From: Strongyloides papillosus
Taxonomy: Eukaryota > Nematoda > Chromadorea > Rhabditida > Strongyloididae
Direction: 5' to 3'
Length of the DNA stretch: 64,000 bases
Assembly (NCBI GenBank): GCA_005656395.1
Contig: SRSI01000002.1
Location: forward strand, 248,001 to 312,000
The position numbers and the translations under genes were made by a program. The notes beneath the pieces are model-generated. The model was not told the DNA's origin, searched no databases, and was given only the letters and a program-made list of their open reading frames with translations. Shown here one piece after another: positions 49,917 through 62,354 of the stretch (position 1 is its first letter; each line of letters starts with the position of its first letter).

Positions 49917-50190
49917 TATCAAGGCACCACTAATTCTTCTCCTTCTCCAAGTTAGCTAACAAAAACCAACATCCTCAATAACAAAAAAAGGAATGTATAA
50001 AACGTACAAAACACGTATAAGTGAAATAAAATGAAAAAAAAGAATTCTTTTATATTGAATATAAACAATTTACTCAAATAACACTATCCGTATTATTCAC
50101 AAAAGTATATATTATACCTCTGTAAAACCATATAATAGATAAGTAAGGAAAGTCGTGATAAACTTAACAAAGCAACCATAGTTTATAGTT
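49917..50190. other. Short spacer between RAB5IF and B3GLCT
   Basis: About 270 bases between two minus-strand genes. No strong trans-splice acceptor just before the B3GLCT ATG was recognised, so an operon is possible but not supported. Confidence 0.4.
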
Positions 50191-50505
50191 TTAAAAGTGA
50201 AATAAGGTATAAGTAACAATCCAGGATATCATAAAGGTAGCAAAAGCAGCGCTTAACCCTTCTTTGGCTATCTCGAAGAAACCTCCAAGTTCATCTTCAT
50301 CATATCCTTGGAATCTTGTTACGTAGAGGTAACTTGAGATGCCTGATGTTATTGCAAATCCAATGATACTCATAATACCTGTTAGTGGTAATAAACCCCA
50401 GATAACTCCAATGAAGATTGAGAGAATCTGTTTTCCCCAGTATACCACATCTAGGAGTTCATCGTTGCTACACCATTCTGATTGTGGAGTGAATGCTTTT
50501 GATAT
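50191..50505 (-). CDS. RAB5IF: RAB5IF (Rab5-interacting / OPTI-type) membrane protein, last exon
   Basis: The exon starts at 50505 after a TTTCTTTCAG acceptor and ends with TAA 50191-50193, giving about 104 residues. It matches human RAB5IF (C20orf24) closely in layout: SEW motif, LDVVYW, GVIWGLLPLTG, LYLY-type turn, acidic DEDELGG, AKEGLSAAFATFM and YTLFHF. There are three hydrophobic segments. The human protein is an ER multi-pass translocon partner in the multipass translocon (PAT/GEL complexes). The GTG before VYW is not a start; the N-terminal exon with the ATG was not found in the upstream kilobase, so the gene is incomplete here. Confidence 0.88.
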   Translation of the reverse strand: MSKAFTPQSEWCSNDELLDVVYWGKQILSIFIGVIWGLLPLTGIMSIIGFAITSGISSYLYVTRFQGYDEDELGGFFEIAKEGLSAAFATFMISWIVTYTLFHF

Positions 50506-53500
50506 CTGAAAGAAAAAATGTTTTTAACCAATATTTTTGATCTAAATTTATTAATACATATATATTTTTAGCTATCCAACGTAACTCCATTACAAAAAAT
50601 TATGTATCAAAAATGAGTTTTACATCACAATTCAAACATACGGAAGATAATACAGACGGCTTCTCAGAGTTATTTGACATATTTCATCGGCAGATTATTT
50701 TACTTATACCGTTAAATATCTTTTATATCCCTGAAAAAATACTTGGTATATTCCTATTAGGGTAAAATCGGAAATGAATGTTATAATATTATACACAAAT
50801 ATTAATATAAATCTCAAATATAGATACGTAAAACGGAGATAAGTACTTCTAATTTTAGACCGGAATGATTTAAATATTTTTAAGTAGAGTAGGATATTTT
50901 TGGAATACTCATGATTTCATAGTTTAGGAATTAGTGTTTCCTGCAAGTGTTTTGTATTTCTGAATACGTCAATTGAGGATGATTAGGGTGAATTTTGTTT
51001 GTAAAACTTATTTTTTTTAAAAATAGTTTGTTTGTGAGTAAATAGTAACGGTGATGTTTGGATATAGGTATGGATTCATTATTCCAATGCTGTGAAGGTT
51101 ATTGTTTTGGGATAAAATCACTTTTTGATTATAAACTATCGAGGTATCAGAAACTTTCATTGCTGATTTCGCGGATTGAATCAAAGAACATTGTATTTTT
51201 TTTATTTCAAAAGATTTGTCGTAAATTATTTTCATGCATAAGTCGTTAGAATCCTCCCATTTTTCCAAGAATAAATTATCACCTTTTAATAAGGTGAAAA
51301 TCTGTTAAAAAACAACAAAAAAACCAAATCTTAAGAAGATCAAAAATAAAAAATCTCGTCTTTTTTTTAAATAAATACCTTTACACTTTAAAAACCTATA
51401 CATTAAATCTTAATTTAATTTCCATAACACCATCTCTCGAAAATTCCATGCATCGATAAGCTCAATGATCGTTAAAAATTTTAATTTTCATAATTACCAA
51501 GCACCACAACCACCAACGCTTTTTTTTGAAAAATCTACGCAAAGGTTTGTGTCTTGTCTCTACCTTAATCTCAACTCTTCTCTTCAAAAATATTATTAAT
51601 AATACTGTGCGTACATGAGAAGTATGATAATAAATTTTCAATTTTCTTAAAAAAGAAATTAATATGGAAAAATTTATTTTCGCCATTAACCTAAGTGAGG
51701 ATCCGCCTCCTTTGGTGGATACGGAAAAAAATTGCCGAGGAAAAGGTGGTTGATGAAACATTTGGGAGCGTAATAAGATGATGATTAAAACTGGAGGTAA
51801 CTGTATATAAGGATACATCTTTAGATATTTCATATTCATATTTTTGTTTAAGATATCTTATCCTTACACATTTCTACCTTTGGTGTGATAGAATAATTTT
51901 GATTGATACTACCTTGATATCTGATAATATTTTATTAAATAAGAAAGGTTCACAGTTATTAATATTAATAATTTTTATTTAAAAAACATTACCAATACAT
52001 ATAAGTAACTATAAAAGATATATGATGGTTAAATTTCAAAACACTACAAATGGGGTTTACAATTACATCAACTCATCAACACTAGAAAATGTTCCTACCT
52101 TCAGATTGAGTTCATTACCCAATGTAAGTTGTTGATTCCACACACACTACACTTCATCATAATATATTTCTATCATACATTAAAGTATATAAAATATTAA
52201 TAATGTAGTAATCCTTAAATTTGTTTCATCTTTCACTTATTGTCTTTTAACTGATAAATACCATTCTTAAGGATCCCCGGCAACTGGTTTTAATATTATA
52301 AAAAGGAAAAAAATCCTTAAATTGGTATGATTAATATTTTAATCTTTCCCTCACTTCTTGGTACATTATTATTATTATAATTATCTAAAATGAATACAGT
52401 AATCCAAACTACCACAGATTAATCCAACCATTTAGCTTCTACAAATAACAAAGATATTTGTTTTCATTAATATTAAACATATTGACATTGAGATGGAAAA
52501 TTTCATTGTCGTAGTGGTAGTAGTAGAGTGTCTAAATACTGTTCTATTTCCTTATGCATTAAATCCTTGCTTCATTAAATGTAAATTTACAAATATAGTA
52601 TATTAAAAAAACAAATTATTATCAAATTTTAATAACCATCTTCAAAACAATATCATCCCCCACCAACATCTAGTAAAAGTTAATGAAAAATAATTTTCAA
52701 AAACTCTCCATTATCACTATCTTGAAATCTGATAAGAAAGAATATTTAAAAATATCTTTTGTTTTTGTATAATATGCAAATAAGTTTATACTTTGTATAA
52801 TCATAATTTGTATTTATTTTCACACTGTTGCTTAAATTGTGTATATATGTTTGTTGAAGAGATCAAAAAAGTATAGTTAGCTGAAGATAATTATTATTCT
52901 TGTAATATGCTTGTATATATATGACCTTCGTTAGCTGTCTTAATCAGGAAGTGTGAAGGTACATAAATTTGTGAAAGAATAACAATTATGTGCAAACATT
53001 CTTATCCATTTATTTAATCTAATGTATAAGGTGAACCTGATAATGAAATTTATTAGGTAATAGCACTTTTCTGTTAGCATAGAGAGAGTTTGAATGTTAC
53101 TTTTAAGGTATCTTATCAATGTGTTTACATCTCTCTTACTTGACACATTTGAATGGTAATTATTATGGTAAAATGATTTTAAATTTTTTTGATACTTCAA
53201 TTTGTAAAAGAAAAGGATGTACATATTGGTTATTAATAAAGGATATAATTAAATGAGTAGCTAGATTTATGACACCATAATAATATGGTAATTTATATAT
53301 ACTACCGTATCATTTTACTATCCCTTTTCTGGAGAGTAAGCTGAACTAAGCATCCATATGTATAATTTGTAACTTATCGCGTAATAGATGTTGAATTTAG
53401 GAGTAAAATGGTGTAACAGATACAACCATCCGTGCCATCTAAACATGTAATCATCCATTTTGTTATTTTTAAATCACAATCTTCTTCCAATACATCTTTT

Positions 53501-56500
53501 AAAAGTTTCTAGTTGATTAAAGCATATGATATAATAATTGTATTTTCTTCTTAACACCTGCAACATCCCTTTTTTTATTTACATTTAGTATCATCTTAAT
53601 ATCAATATCAATAAAGATAGAATAGATATATTTAGATTATTAAATTTATATTTAGATTCCCTTCATCTTATGTTTCATGATAAAAATTTACCAGGAGATA
53701 TGTATTTTACCCGATAAATATAAATAAATTTTCCCATTCTTATAAAATTAATATATACAAATCTTCTACTGTAGTTGTATGAAAGAAATAAAAATATTTT
53801 ATTTTAATGATAAAAGTTGAGAAAAAGCAATTATGGTATTAAGGAGTAAATAAATTGTGGTTGTAAAAGGTTTTGACTTTGAGTAAAATTAATTGGCACA
53901 CATCCAATATTACATCACATTTATCATCTCCTTATTAGGTGATCATCTTTTTTTCCACCACTTCGTGTGGTAATTTCACTTAAAGCTATATATGCAAATG
54001 AGTTACTTTGCCTTAAATATTTTATTCACTCCAAATTCAAATAACATTAATTACCATAAGAAGATAATTGATTTAATTCAACACAAAATCCTTCCTAAAT
54101 TTATTAATTCATTGAGAAAAAATTCCAACTCCATAAAGTCATAAACAGGAACATTATTAACATTATAATGACTCTAAACTTTTTTATCATCATCCCCTTC
54201 CTCCTGTTTTATTTAGCATTTTTATAATACTTATATACATATATTAAATATATATATATATATATTCTATCCTTCATAGGTGATTGGTAGAATTATAAAA
54301 CTTAACATACATTTATACTGTATATCATTAAATTTAATGAGGATTAATAAACTCATTTTATTGTGAAAACAATTATTTTTATTATTGCATCAGGTAGGAG
54401 ATAACCTTATATATAAAAATTTATATGATCTTCAAATTAACATACACTCTTGAGGTATCATTTATACAAAATCAATAAACATACAATATAATATCACCCT
54501 GAAAATAATGAAATATAAAAATATTTGAATATCTATTAAACATTGAATCATTTTGTTTTACCTCAAAAAAATAGTGGAAATAGGTGATGTGTAACGATAA
54601 GAGAATGGTAAAGACTTTTAGTAAATAATAAAATAAATAATTGTACAACGGTAGAGTAAGAATTGAGTTTATATGTGGTATGTGTATTAGTGAGTAAAAA
54701 CGTGTGATCAGGAGCTTATAATGAAATCTCAGCTTAACCTCGTTGTATTTGTTGAAGAAGTTTTGTTAGCAGGGATAGGAGAAGAGTGAGGTACAGAATT
54801 TAGGTGTAGACAAAGAGACATGTTGATTGTTGATATTCTTAAAGTTTAATGAAGGTCTAAAAAATAGATAATTTACTTAAAAACAAGGAACTACACTTTT
54901 TTTGTTAGATTAAAGTTAAAACTTTGAGATGACATGGAGAAATTAATTAAAAAATCCTCTTATTATAATTGTAATTGATTGAGAAAATAATGTAAAGTTA
55001 GTCAATTTCTTTATACCATAATATAAAATTTCTCTATCACGATGATTGTTGAAAAATTTTTCCACCATATTTAGTCATCATTTCGAAATTTTGTTTACTT
55101 GGAGACCTTCATATATTTTTAGAGTAATTTAATTATCATTTCATTTTAAAGGAACACTACAATATTTATTGAAAATTTAAATTTTTACTTTAAAAAAGCT
55201 TTTATATTGTCAAATTATATTTGAAAATATTTTTATTGTTAGTTATTAATATGTCCTAAATAAGAACTATTTATTAATGTTTCCTGAAACTGACCATCTC
55301 CCAGGGTGTCTCCTCAATTACACCTAAATATTGAAACATTAAAAGTTTAGATATCTCAATACACAATAAAATGATCTATATTTTTTATGAAATTCCTCAA
55401 AACTTGGTTTCCTACACTTTTATTATTTTTTTAAAACACTCCACATTACAACAATATAAAAAGTACCAAAAATGCAGCTGTGATGTGAACAAGATGTTAT
55501 TTGTATAAATAGTTAATAAAAAGTCTTAATATAGTAATTCATAGTGACAGTTTTCTTATTATAATATACTATCAACTTTATAAATGACCTTGTTAATAAA
55601 ATTGTAAAAAAGAGTTTAAGTTGAGGACATGTATCAAAATTATGAGGTTATTTATGATTGAGGAATATATAAAATTGTTCTTTTATTATAGGGAGTATTA
55701 TTGGGGGAGATAAATCAAAAAGGCTAATTGGTGGGAGATCATTAACACTCAATTACTCCTCAATAGCTATCGTTTTTTGTTTTATTTATCTCTAGCCATA
55801 ATTGCCTCTTTGATATAGTGTAAATGATATTGGTATATTATTTTTAATTCTTAGGATTTATATAGATAATGTTAGGGTATTTATCTTTATAAATATAAAC
55901 GACAAATTATGAGACAAACAATACCGCCAGCCGCCTTCACTTTGTCTCTTTATCATTCACTTCTAATTAAACATAAGAACAGTCTTAGGGAGGATAAAGT
56001 CATGAAGTTTATTTTATTCATTATCTTGAACCATCTTAATTCTCACTTTCATGCCATCTCTCCTTATTTACCTTCAATTTACCTCATGTGCCCATAGTAT
56101 ATATTTTTGATTATATTAACTGGAGCGGTAAAGGTCCTTTTACAAAGTAGGAACCGATCATAAGTTTGTTCTCCACCATCAACTGACAAGGATTAAACTT
56201 TTTTGAATGATTGAATTAAAAAGTGTTCTCCGCGATAATCCCTCCATATACACATCTAATTCACTTACCTTTTCTTCCTAACTCTATAACGTCGGCATTT
56301 TATATAATGTATCTACCAAATATAAGTATAGAGGTGAATTGTTTGATAAAATTTGTTAAGCTAATACATAAGGTACAAGTACAACTATTCGTCATATATG
56401 TAAATTATATTAAGTGTTAATCTAAATATCAATTATTTATACACTTTTTTTATGTTATACCGTTACAAAAAGTCTGTAAACGGCACTTAAACATAATTAC

Positions 56501-58228
56501 ACAAAGGACAAGAGAGGTTAATTGATAAAGAATATATTTATTTTTGTAATTAATACCTATACCCACATTTTACAGTATATATAACTTAACTAAAATATTA
56601 TATAAATATTTATTATATTAGGTTGATAAATTTTGAAGAACCAATCTTGTTAATATTATCATTTCTACATACATATTTCACTGTACAAAACTTCTCCATA
56701 CACAATTGCCTTTTTGAATATATTATAAAACCATATATAGATATAAAAGAGTTATTATTCTGATATCATGAAAATTATTAAAGCATTACTATTTATTAAT
56801 CCTCTTAGAATGTGATAACAAAATTGATCAAATAAATATTTTTGGATTAGTTAATTGTTTCAAGGTACATGAATTATAAATCATTCAGTGATCAAAAATA
56901 GATGTATACATTTTTGTGTAGATGGGTATTTATCAGTCAGATGGAACATGAGTGTATTATCAAGTTTTCCATACTACTTTAACAAGAAATGGCTTGTTAC
57001 TTTTTTAACTTTACCATATCAGGAGGATGATAATACACATATTTCTCCTTAGAGGTGATTAAAAATATTTAAACATTTTGTAGAGGATGTAGAAGGTGAG
57101 AAAAGAAAATTAGATAAGAATGGTAAAATGATTTAATATAATAATGTAAAATTAGTATTTATATAAATATATGGTAGGAAAAAATAAATAGATTTTCTTG
57201 TAACTTTAACGTTTCCCTATAATATTTTATCATGGCTATTATTACAAAAGTTATATAGATAGTATTGAAGAAATATTATTTCACACCACATAGTACTTAA
57301 TTAGGAAGTCATGCAATTAAGGATGAAAGGATGAAACAATAAGCTATATATCCTTTACGTGAGGGGTACTTTAAAATATTGAATATTTCATTATAGGATT
57401 TTTGAAATAATTTTAAGGAGAGAAAATATAAAATAGTGGAAAGTTTAAAATGTGTTAAATTGTTTAACTGTGCTCCTTTCAAATTTCATTCAACCATTCT
57501 TTTTTCACCAAATCCCGATACATACACTTCAGATAGTATATAGTGTCATGAGCTCGATCATCACCTACTGATCCATGGCTAATCTTGGACCAAAAAAGCT
57601 TATCTCTTCTTTTTAAATTATTACAATCAATTTAATTTCTTTACTTTTCCGTACCCTGGGCGTGTTACTATCAACGTCAACCAATCATACTACCTCTCCG
57701 CACCCTAACACCCCTTTAATCTCCACCTATTTTATCATTTGATTCTCATTGTCAAAATCATAAATCAGTTCATCTCCTTCTTTCTTTCAATGTGTTTGCT
57801 TTGGGTTTTGATGGTTATCCTGGGATGAGAAGACTGCTTATCTGGGTATTGGAAGGACTAACCATGCTTCCACAACCCCATCATCCTATACTCAATACTA
57901 CTTTTCCTTACTTACTATTGAATCACCTTCTTACCCTAAGATAGGGAGAGTTAATAAAACTATTTAATATATATTAATACCACCATAAATAACTCTAAAA
58001 TTAATCTCTTATTAATTAATGTTCCCACAATACAAGATTGATAGTAAAAAACGAGTAGGCAAAAAAGGGATACATATTTACGATATTAACTTTTACCGAT
58101 ACACAAATATTAGCGATGACTTAATCTTTTATAATTTATATCTTCATCCATTTTAAATACTATTATCATTGATAAGTAATATTAATCATCTTATCCAACC
58201 ACCAATTTTATATACTATTTTTTAGGAT
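50506..58228. other. 7.7 kb intergenic region upstream of the Otx gene
   Basis: Should hold the missing first exon(s) of RAB5IF on the left and the Otx regulatory region on the right. I found no other coding exon I can support. A TA microsatellite lies at 54239-54266. A G/C-richer segment at about 57480-57950 contains scattered TAAT-type homeodomain core sites, but no ORF. Confidence 0.5.
54239..54266. repeat. TA dinucleotide microsatellite
   Basis: A short (TA)n run, of the kind common in AT-rich genomes. Confidence 0.7.
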
Positions 58229-60181
58229 ATGTCTTGCCTACCCTCAGTTTCTGTAAGCAATGCTGCTGTTAACATGAATCAAGCCGCTAATATGGCTTCG
58301 TATTTTTCAAAGTCTGTTGGGTACCCACCGACACAGACACTTGCCGGTTTCCCGGCTACCCCCACTAATTTTTTGGGAGCCGCTTCAATGGGGTATATGG
58401 GGAATCCACTGGCAGATTGTCAATCTGCCGGTTTCACCTGGAATGGTGGAGCTCCACCAAGGTAAGTTACCTATGAAGGGCATTGTATTTTATTAAATGT
58501 TAAGTTATTTGAATTTCAGAAAACAAAGAAGAGAGAGAACGACTTTTACTAGAAGTCAATTGGAGGTTTTGGAGAGTTATTTTACGAAAACCAGATATCC
58601 GGATATCTTCATGAGAGAGGAGATGGCTGCGAAAATTGGTCTTCCAGAGAGTAGAGTTCAGGTAAGGAGAAAAAGATAATTTTAATCTTATATTTTGTTA
58701 TCATGACACTTTTGAACAATCAAGATATTTAAGTATTTAGGTAAATAATTGTGTTATTTATTTATTTACAACAGTTTATTGTTTGATTTTGTTTTTCCCC
58801 AGACGATTATTTTTACAAAAAAATTATAAATATTATGCATAATGAGACGTAGGTATAGTAAAAATATTATTTAGATTGATAAAAACTATTCATACCACTT
58901 ATTCGTAATATTTTTTTCTAAACCACCATTTTTAATGTAATTAATAAAGCCAAGTTATTTTTTACACCACTTCATAAATTCACTACAATTTCTAATTATC
59001 CCTACAACGTTACCTATTTCCAAGTAATTAGTCACTTCCATAAGACAACATATACGATAAACGTAACATGATGACATTCAATAAAATATTTTCCAAAATT
59101 AAATTACTACATATTATGACGTTAACATAATATTTACAATTTCACATGATTTTTGATAAAATTTTACTAACTACACATCACTAAAAAGTGTAAAACAAGA
59201 GAGGAGAAAACCCTTTTTTTGTATGGTAAATATTTTTGTTATATAACAATTTTTATCATTTATTTTAGATGATAAAATGTTAAGAATAGACATCTATATT
59301 TCATTGGACGAGAGAGAGAAGTGATTAACTTTAGATGATGATACATACTAGCATTTTCACTACGTAGTTAGTAGCTTTTAATTTAAGCTAGTTTTCCTTT
59401 GCTAACAATAATTTTAATAATCATTATTATATATATATATATCGTGGACTGTAATGTATTAAAAAGAAAAAGAAGAGAAATGAAGGGTAAAAAATGATAT
59501 TCATTCCATCGTCAGGTTTGAGAGTTTACCAAAGTGAATAAATAAATAAATAAAATATTTATAAAATACAGTATATCTTGTTTTTACTGAATGGTATTTA
59601 ATCGTTCCCTAACAACATCTCTAAATTTCATTGTATCAACACAAAAATAATTTTATATAAAATTACAGGTTTGGTTTAAAAATCGTCGCGCTAAAGCAAG
59701 ACAACAAAAAAAGTCAACAAATGGTTCAGGAAGCGGGGCATCTAATAATATAAATGGGAACGTTGGAAATATTTCCACTACACCATCTAGTTGTACGAAT
59801 AGCTCCTCGGATACCTCGAATAGTGGTAACAGTGATACTGTAGATTTGAAGATGGACCATGATGCTTCTAATAACCCGACCTCATCACTTAATAATGATG
59901 TACATGATCCCAGATCACCGGATGATGATCAGAAGGTGGCAAATCCACTCCTCTCCCCGATAGCTCAACAACAAAGTTATCTTAATACGATTAACAGTAC
60001 TATGGCAAGTAATTATGGACAGAATTTCAGACAGAATGGTTATGGGGGTCCATATGGTGCCTACCCAACGGCTGGAATGCCTGGAATGGAGTATTTCGCC
60101 TACGGAGCACCTGCCTGTGCCACAACAGGAAGTAATGGAAATTATAACGGTGACTGGAAGTTTTCTATGAGTGGTTCATAA
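58229..60181 (+). CDS. Otx/orthodenticle-type paired-like homeobox transcription factor, 295 aa
   Basis: Three exons: 58229-58461, 58520-58661 and 59669-60181, phases 2 and 0 with canonical GTAAG donors. ATG is three bases after a TTTTTTAG acceptor, so a 5' UTR exon or trans-splicing is likely. The homeodomain starts at [20 protein letters not shown] in exon 2 and ends [13 protein letters not shown] in exon 3. Position 50 is Lys (WFKN), the Otx/bicoid-type specificity for TAATCC. The N-terminus is Ala/Gly/Pro-rich ([10 protein letters not shown]), the C-terminus Ser/Asn-rich with a terminal [10 protein letters not shown] stretch. C. elegans has three members (ttx-1, ceh-36, ceh-37, sensory-neuron identity); I cannot choose which one. 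The 1 kb intron splits the homeodomain just before VWF, a common site. Confidence 0.95.
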
Positions 60182-61296
60182 GTAAAAAGGAAACATTTTT
60201 TATCTTCTTTAACAATCAACTTCAAACAATTAGTAAAGTAAAATGATAATAGTATATTGAAATATTTGGAACATGTAAAGTATTTTAAAGTTTAATAATA
60301 GTAAAGAGAAAATCTAAATACCATCTGTTTTCTGTAAGAAAGTATGAAAATTATCATCATGACAACAATAACAAGTAGACATCTTCAATTGAATGTATAG
60401 TAATGTAAACGTAAAATCACTCTCTAGTCTTACATACACACATATATACACATCTCTTTCCGTCACCGATATTATTATTACTAACATTTTAAAATGTTTT
60501 CATAATTACCTTCAATATTTTTGAATACTGTATTTATTCCTAGTTTCTGAATTGGACTTTATATAGTTCTATCTCTTTTTTATTATTATTCATTACCTAT
60601 TAATGATATATTATTAATTACATTTTTCTAATATATTTGTTATAATTGTAAAATCATTTTAGTAAAATTATTATTGAAGTGCAATAACAAAATTATAGCA
60701 TCTTTATCACAAAAATACCATTGTAGATAATCTAATATATACATTTGTACTTTTTAAAATACAAGCATTAATCACATACCTTTTTTACAATATTTGCATA
60801 AAGAATATATATTTTTAGTAAAAAAATTTAACAAATACTTCTTCTCCTCTTTTTATACACATACACACACCTATATATTCTTTATTAAACATTCTTTTTA
60901 TATTTAATTAGTTAATTTTTTTACATAAAATTGTATACATATATATCCTTTAATTGTTGTAATATTTTAAATTTCTATTAATGCTTATTTATGAAAAAAT
61001 TTAATAAAATTACTTTATTTTAATGATGTTGTTTTAGTGTTTTGTGGGAATTAATCTCTTGTTATTGTACACTAGACGATTAAACAAGTTTTTTATTATT
61101 ATTTATATACTTCCTGCTCTCGTATACACTTTTACTTTGATTACATAATAATACATGAAATATTTTTGTAAATATTATTTTTAATAATAGTAAAACCGAT
61201 TATATTGTTTTTCTTGGAGCTGTATTTGTTTTTATGACTGGGTGTAAAAACAATTTTTATTCATGATTAATGAAGTTTTAATGTTATAAAAAAAAG
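60182..61296. other. Intergenic AT-rich region
   Basis: 3' end of the Otx gene and flank of the next; no gene seen. Multiple AT runs, no repeat. Confidence 0.6.
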
Positions 61297-62139
61297 TTAG
61301 TTAACATTCGAAAAATCATTGAAATTACAGTAGTATTGTTGAGCATAACATTGGGGTACTTTAATTAGCATGTATAAAGCATACTGTTCACAGGTAACGA
61401 AAGCGAATTCAGAACTTTTGCCGTTACCTCCAAAAAGTTTTCCCATATTATTGTGGTACTTCTTCAATGCATCACACTTCTGTTGATCTGTCGTAGAGGG
61501 TAAATTAATAGTTCCATAAAAATTACTCTCAATAGCACCCATCATTGTTGCGTTATTAACGAGAGTAAAAGCATAATCATTGATATGAGCATTATTAATT
61601 CTAAAGGCTGATGAACATTGATAATTTAGAGAAGTAAAAATTTGCTCAAAAAGATAAGCATCGGCTAATGTGTAATTATAGTCGACGAGATTTAGGACAT
61701 TAAGGCATCCAGCAACGTTTTGGAATCCTAACTTGCTGTAGAAGGTTTTTTGTGCTGCACATAATTGGTAGAATACCTCTTCTGTTGTTGATGGGTCGGT
61801 TGTGTAGGCATTTGTTATTAGTAGATTTATGGCTTTTTGAAGGTTACTTCCATTGGTTGTTAAATTTGTACCAAGGGATTGGATGTTTGCATCATTCATA
61901 AACTTTAAAGGTTATCGTTAAAATATATTATTTTTTGGGTATAAAAAACTTACGGTAGCTAAAGCTGGGGAGAAAATACCGTAGTTACATGGATAAATCG
62001 AGGGGAATGAGTTATCTTTTTTAGATATTACTCTTCCATTTATTAATGATAAAGTTACTCCAACTAAAAAACAAATTTTATATCAATTCAAACTTTCTTT
62101 AAACATACCAGTAACAAAGACAAATAATGATTTCATCAT
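61297..62139 (-). CDS. Secreted 8-Cys protein of unknown family, 248 aa
   Basis: Three exons: 62139-62109, 62063-61954 and 61902-61297, with GTATGT and GTAAGT donors and AG acceptors; phases fit and total 248 codons plus TAA. It starts MMKSLFVFVTVGVTLSLING, a signal peptide with the cleavage site near residue 20. The mature chain has eight Cys (PCNYG, QLCAAQ, GCLNV, QCSS, KCDAL, TCEQY, QCYAQ, YCNFN), several sequons, and an Asn/Tyr/Phe-rich character. It may resemble nematode secreted families of the DUF19 kind but I cannot confirm. Neighbour of a receptor kinase on the same strand; no functional link is visible. Confidence 0.8.
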
Positions 62140-62354
62140 AAAAACTTTCCTAGAAATAATAAAGTTACTACATCATACACATACCCTTAAATACAAAATT
62201 ATCATACCAAATTTATTGAAGATAACAAAATTAAAAATTCTTATTTGATAAGAAAATACCTTTTTAAATACATGATAAAATAAATTTAGAAAAAAATTAT
62301 GCGATATAGTTACATTTTATAAAAATAATTGTACATTGTTTTTCCCATGATAAT

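Noticed and set aside
49917..50190. Operon of RAB5IF and B3GLCT
   Set aside because: The genes are co-directional but about 270 bp apart, and I see no SL2-type acceptor signal to support it.
50191..50448. RAB5IF start at the GTG before VYWGK
   Set aside because: The exon is open and conserved upstream to an acceptor at 50505; human RAB5IF continues N-terminally too.
51017..51268. Minus ORF as possible first exon of RAB5IF
   Set aside because: No donor joining 50505 in phase and no RAB5IF-like N-terminus.
51462..51839. Minus-strand ORF of 125 codons
   Set aside because: Lys/Ile-rich without family features, low GC, no splice partner; probable chance ORF.
52940..53224. Minus ORF of 94 codons in the Otx upstream region
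   Set aside because: AT-biased, no conserved features, no splice sites in phase.
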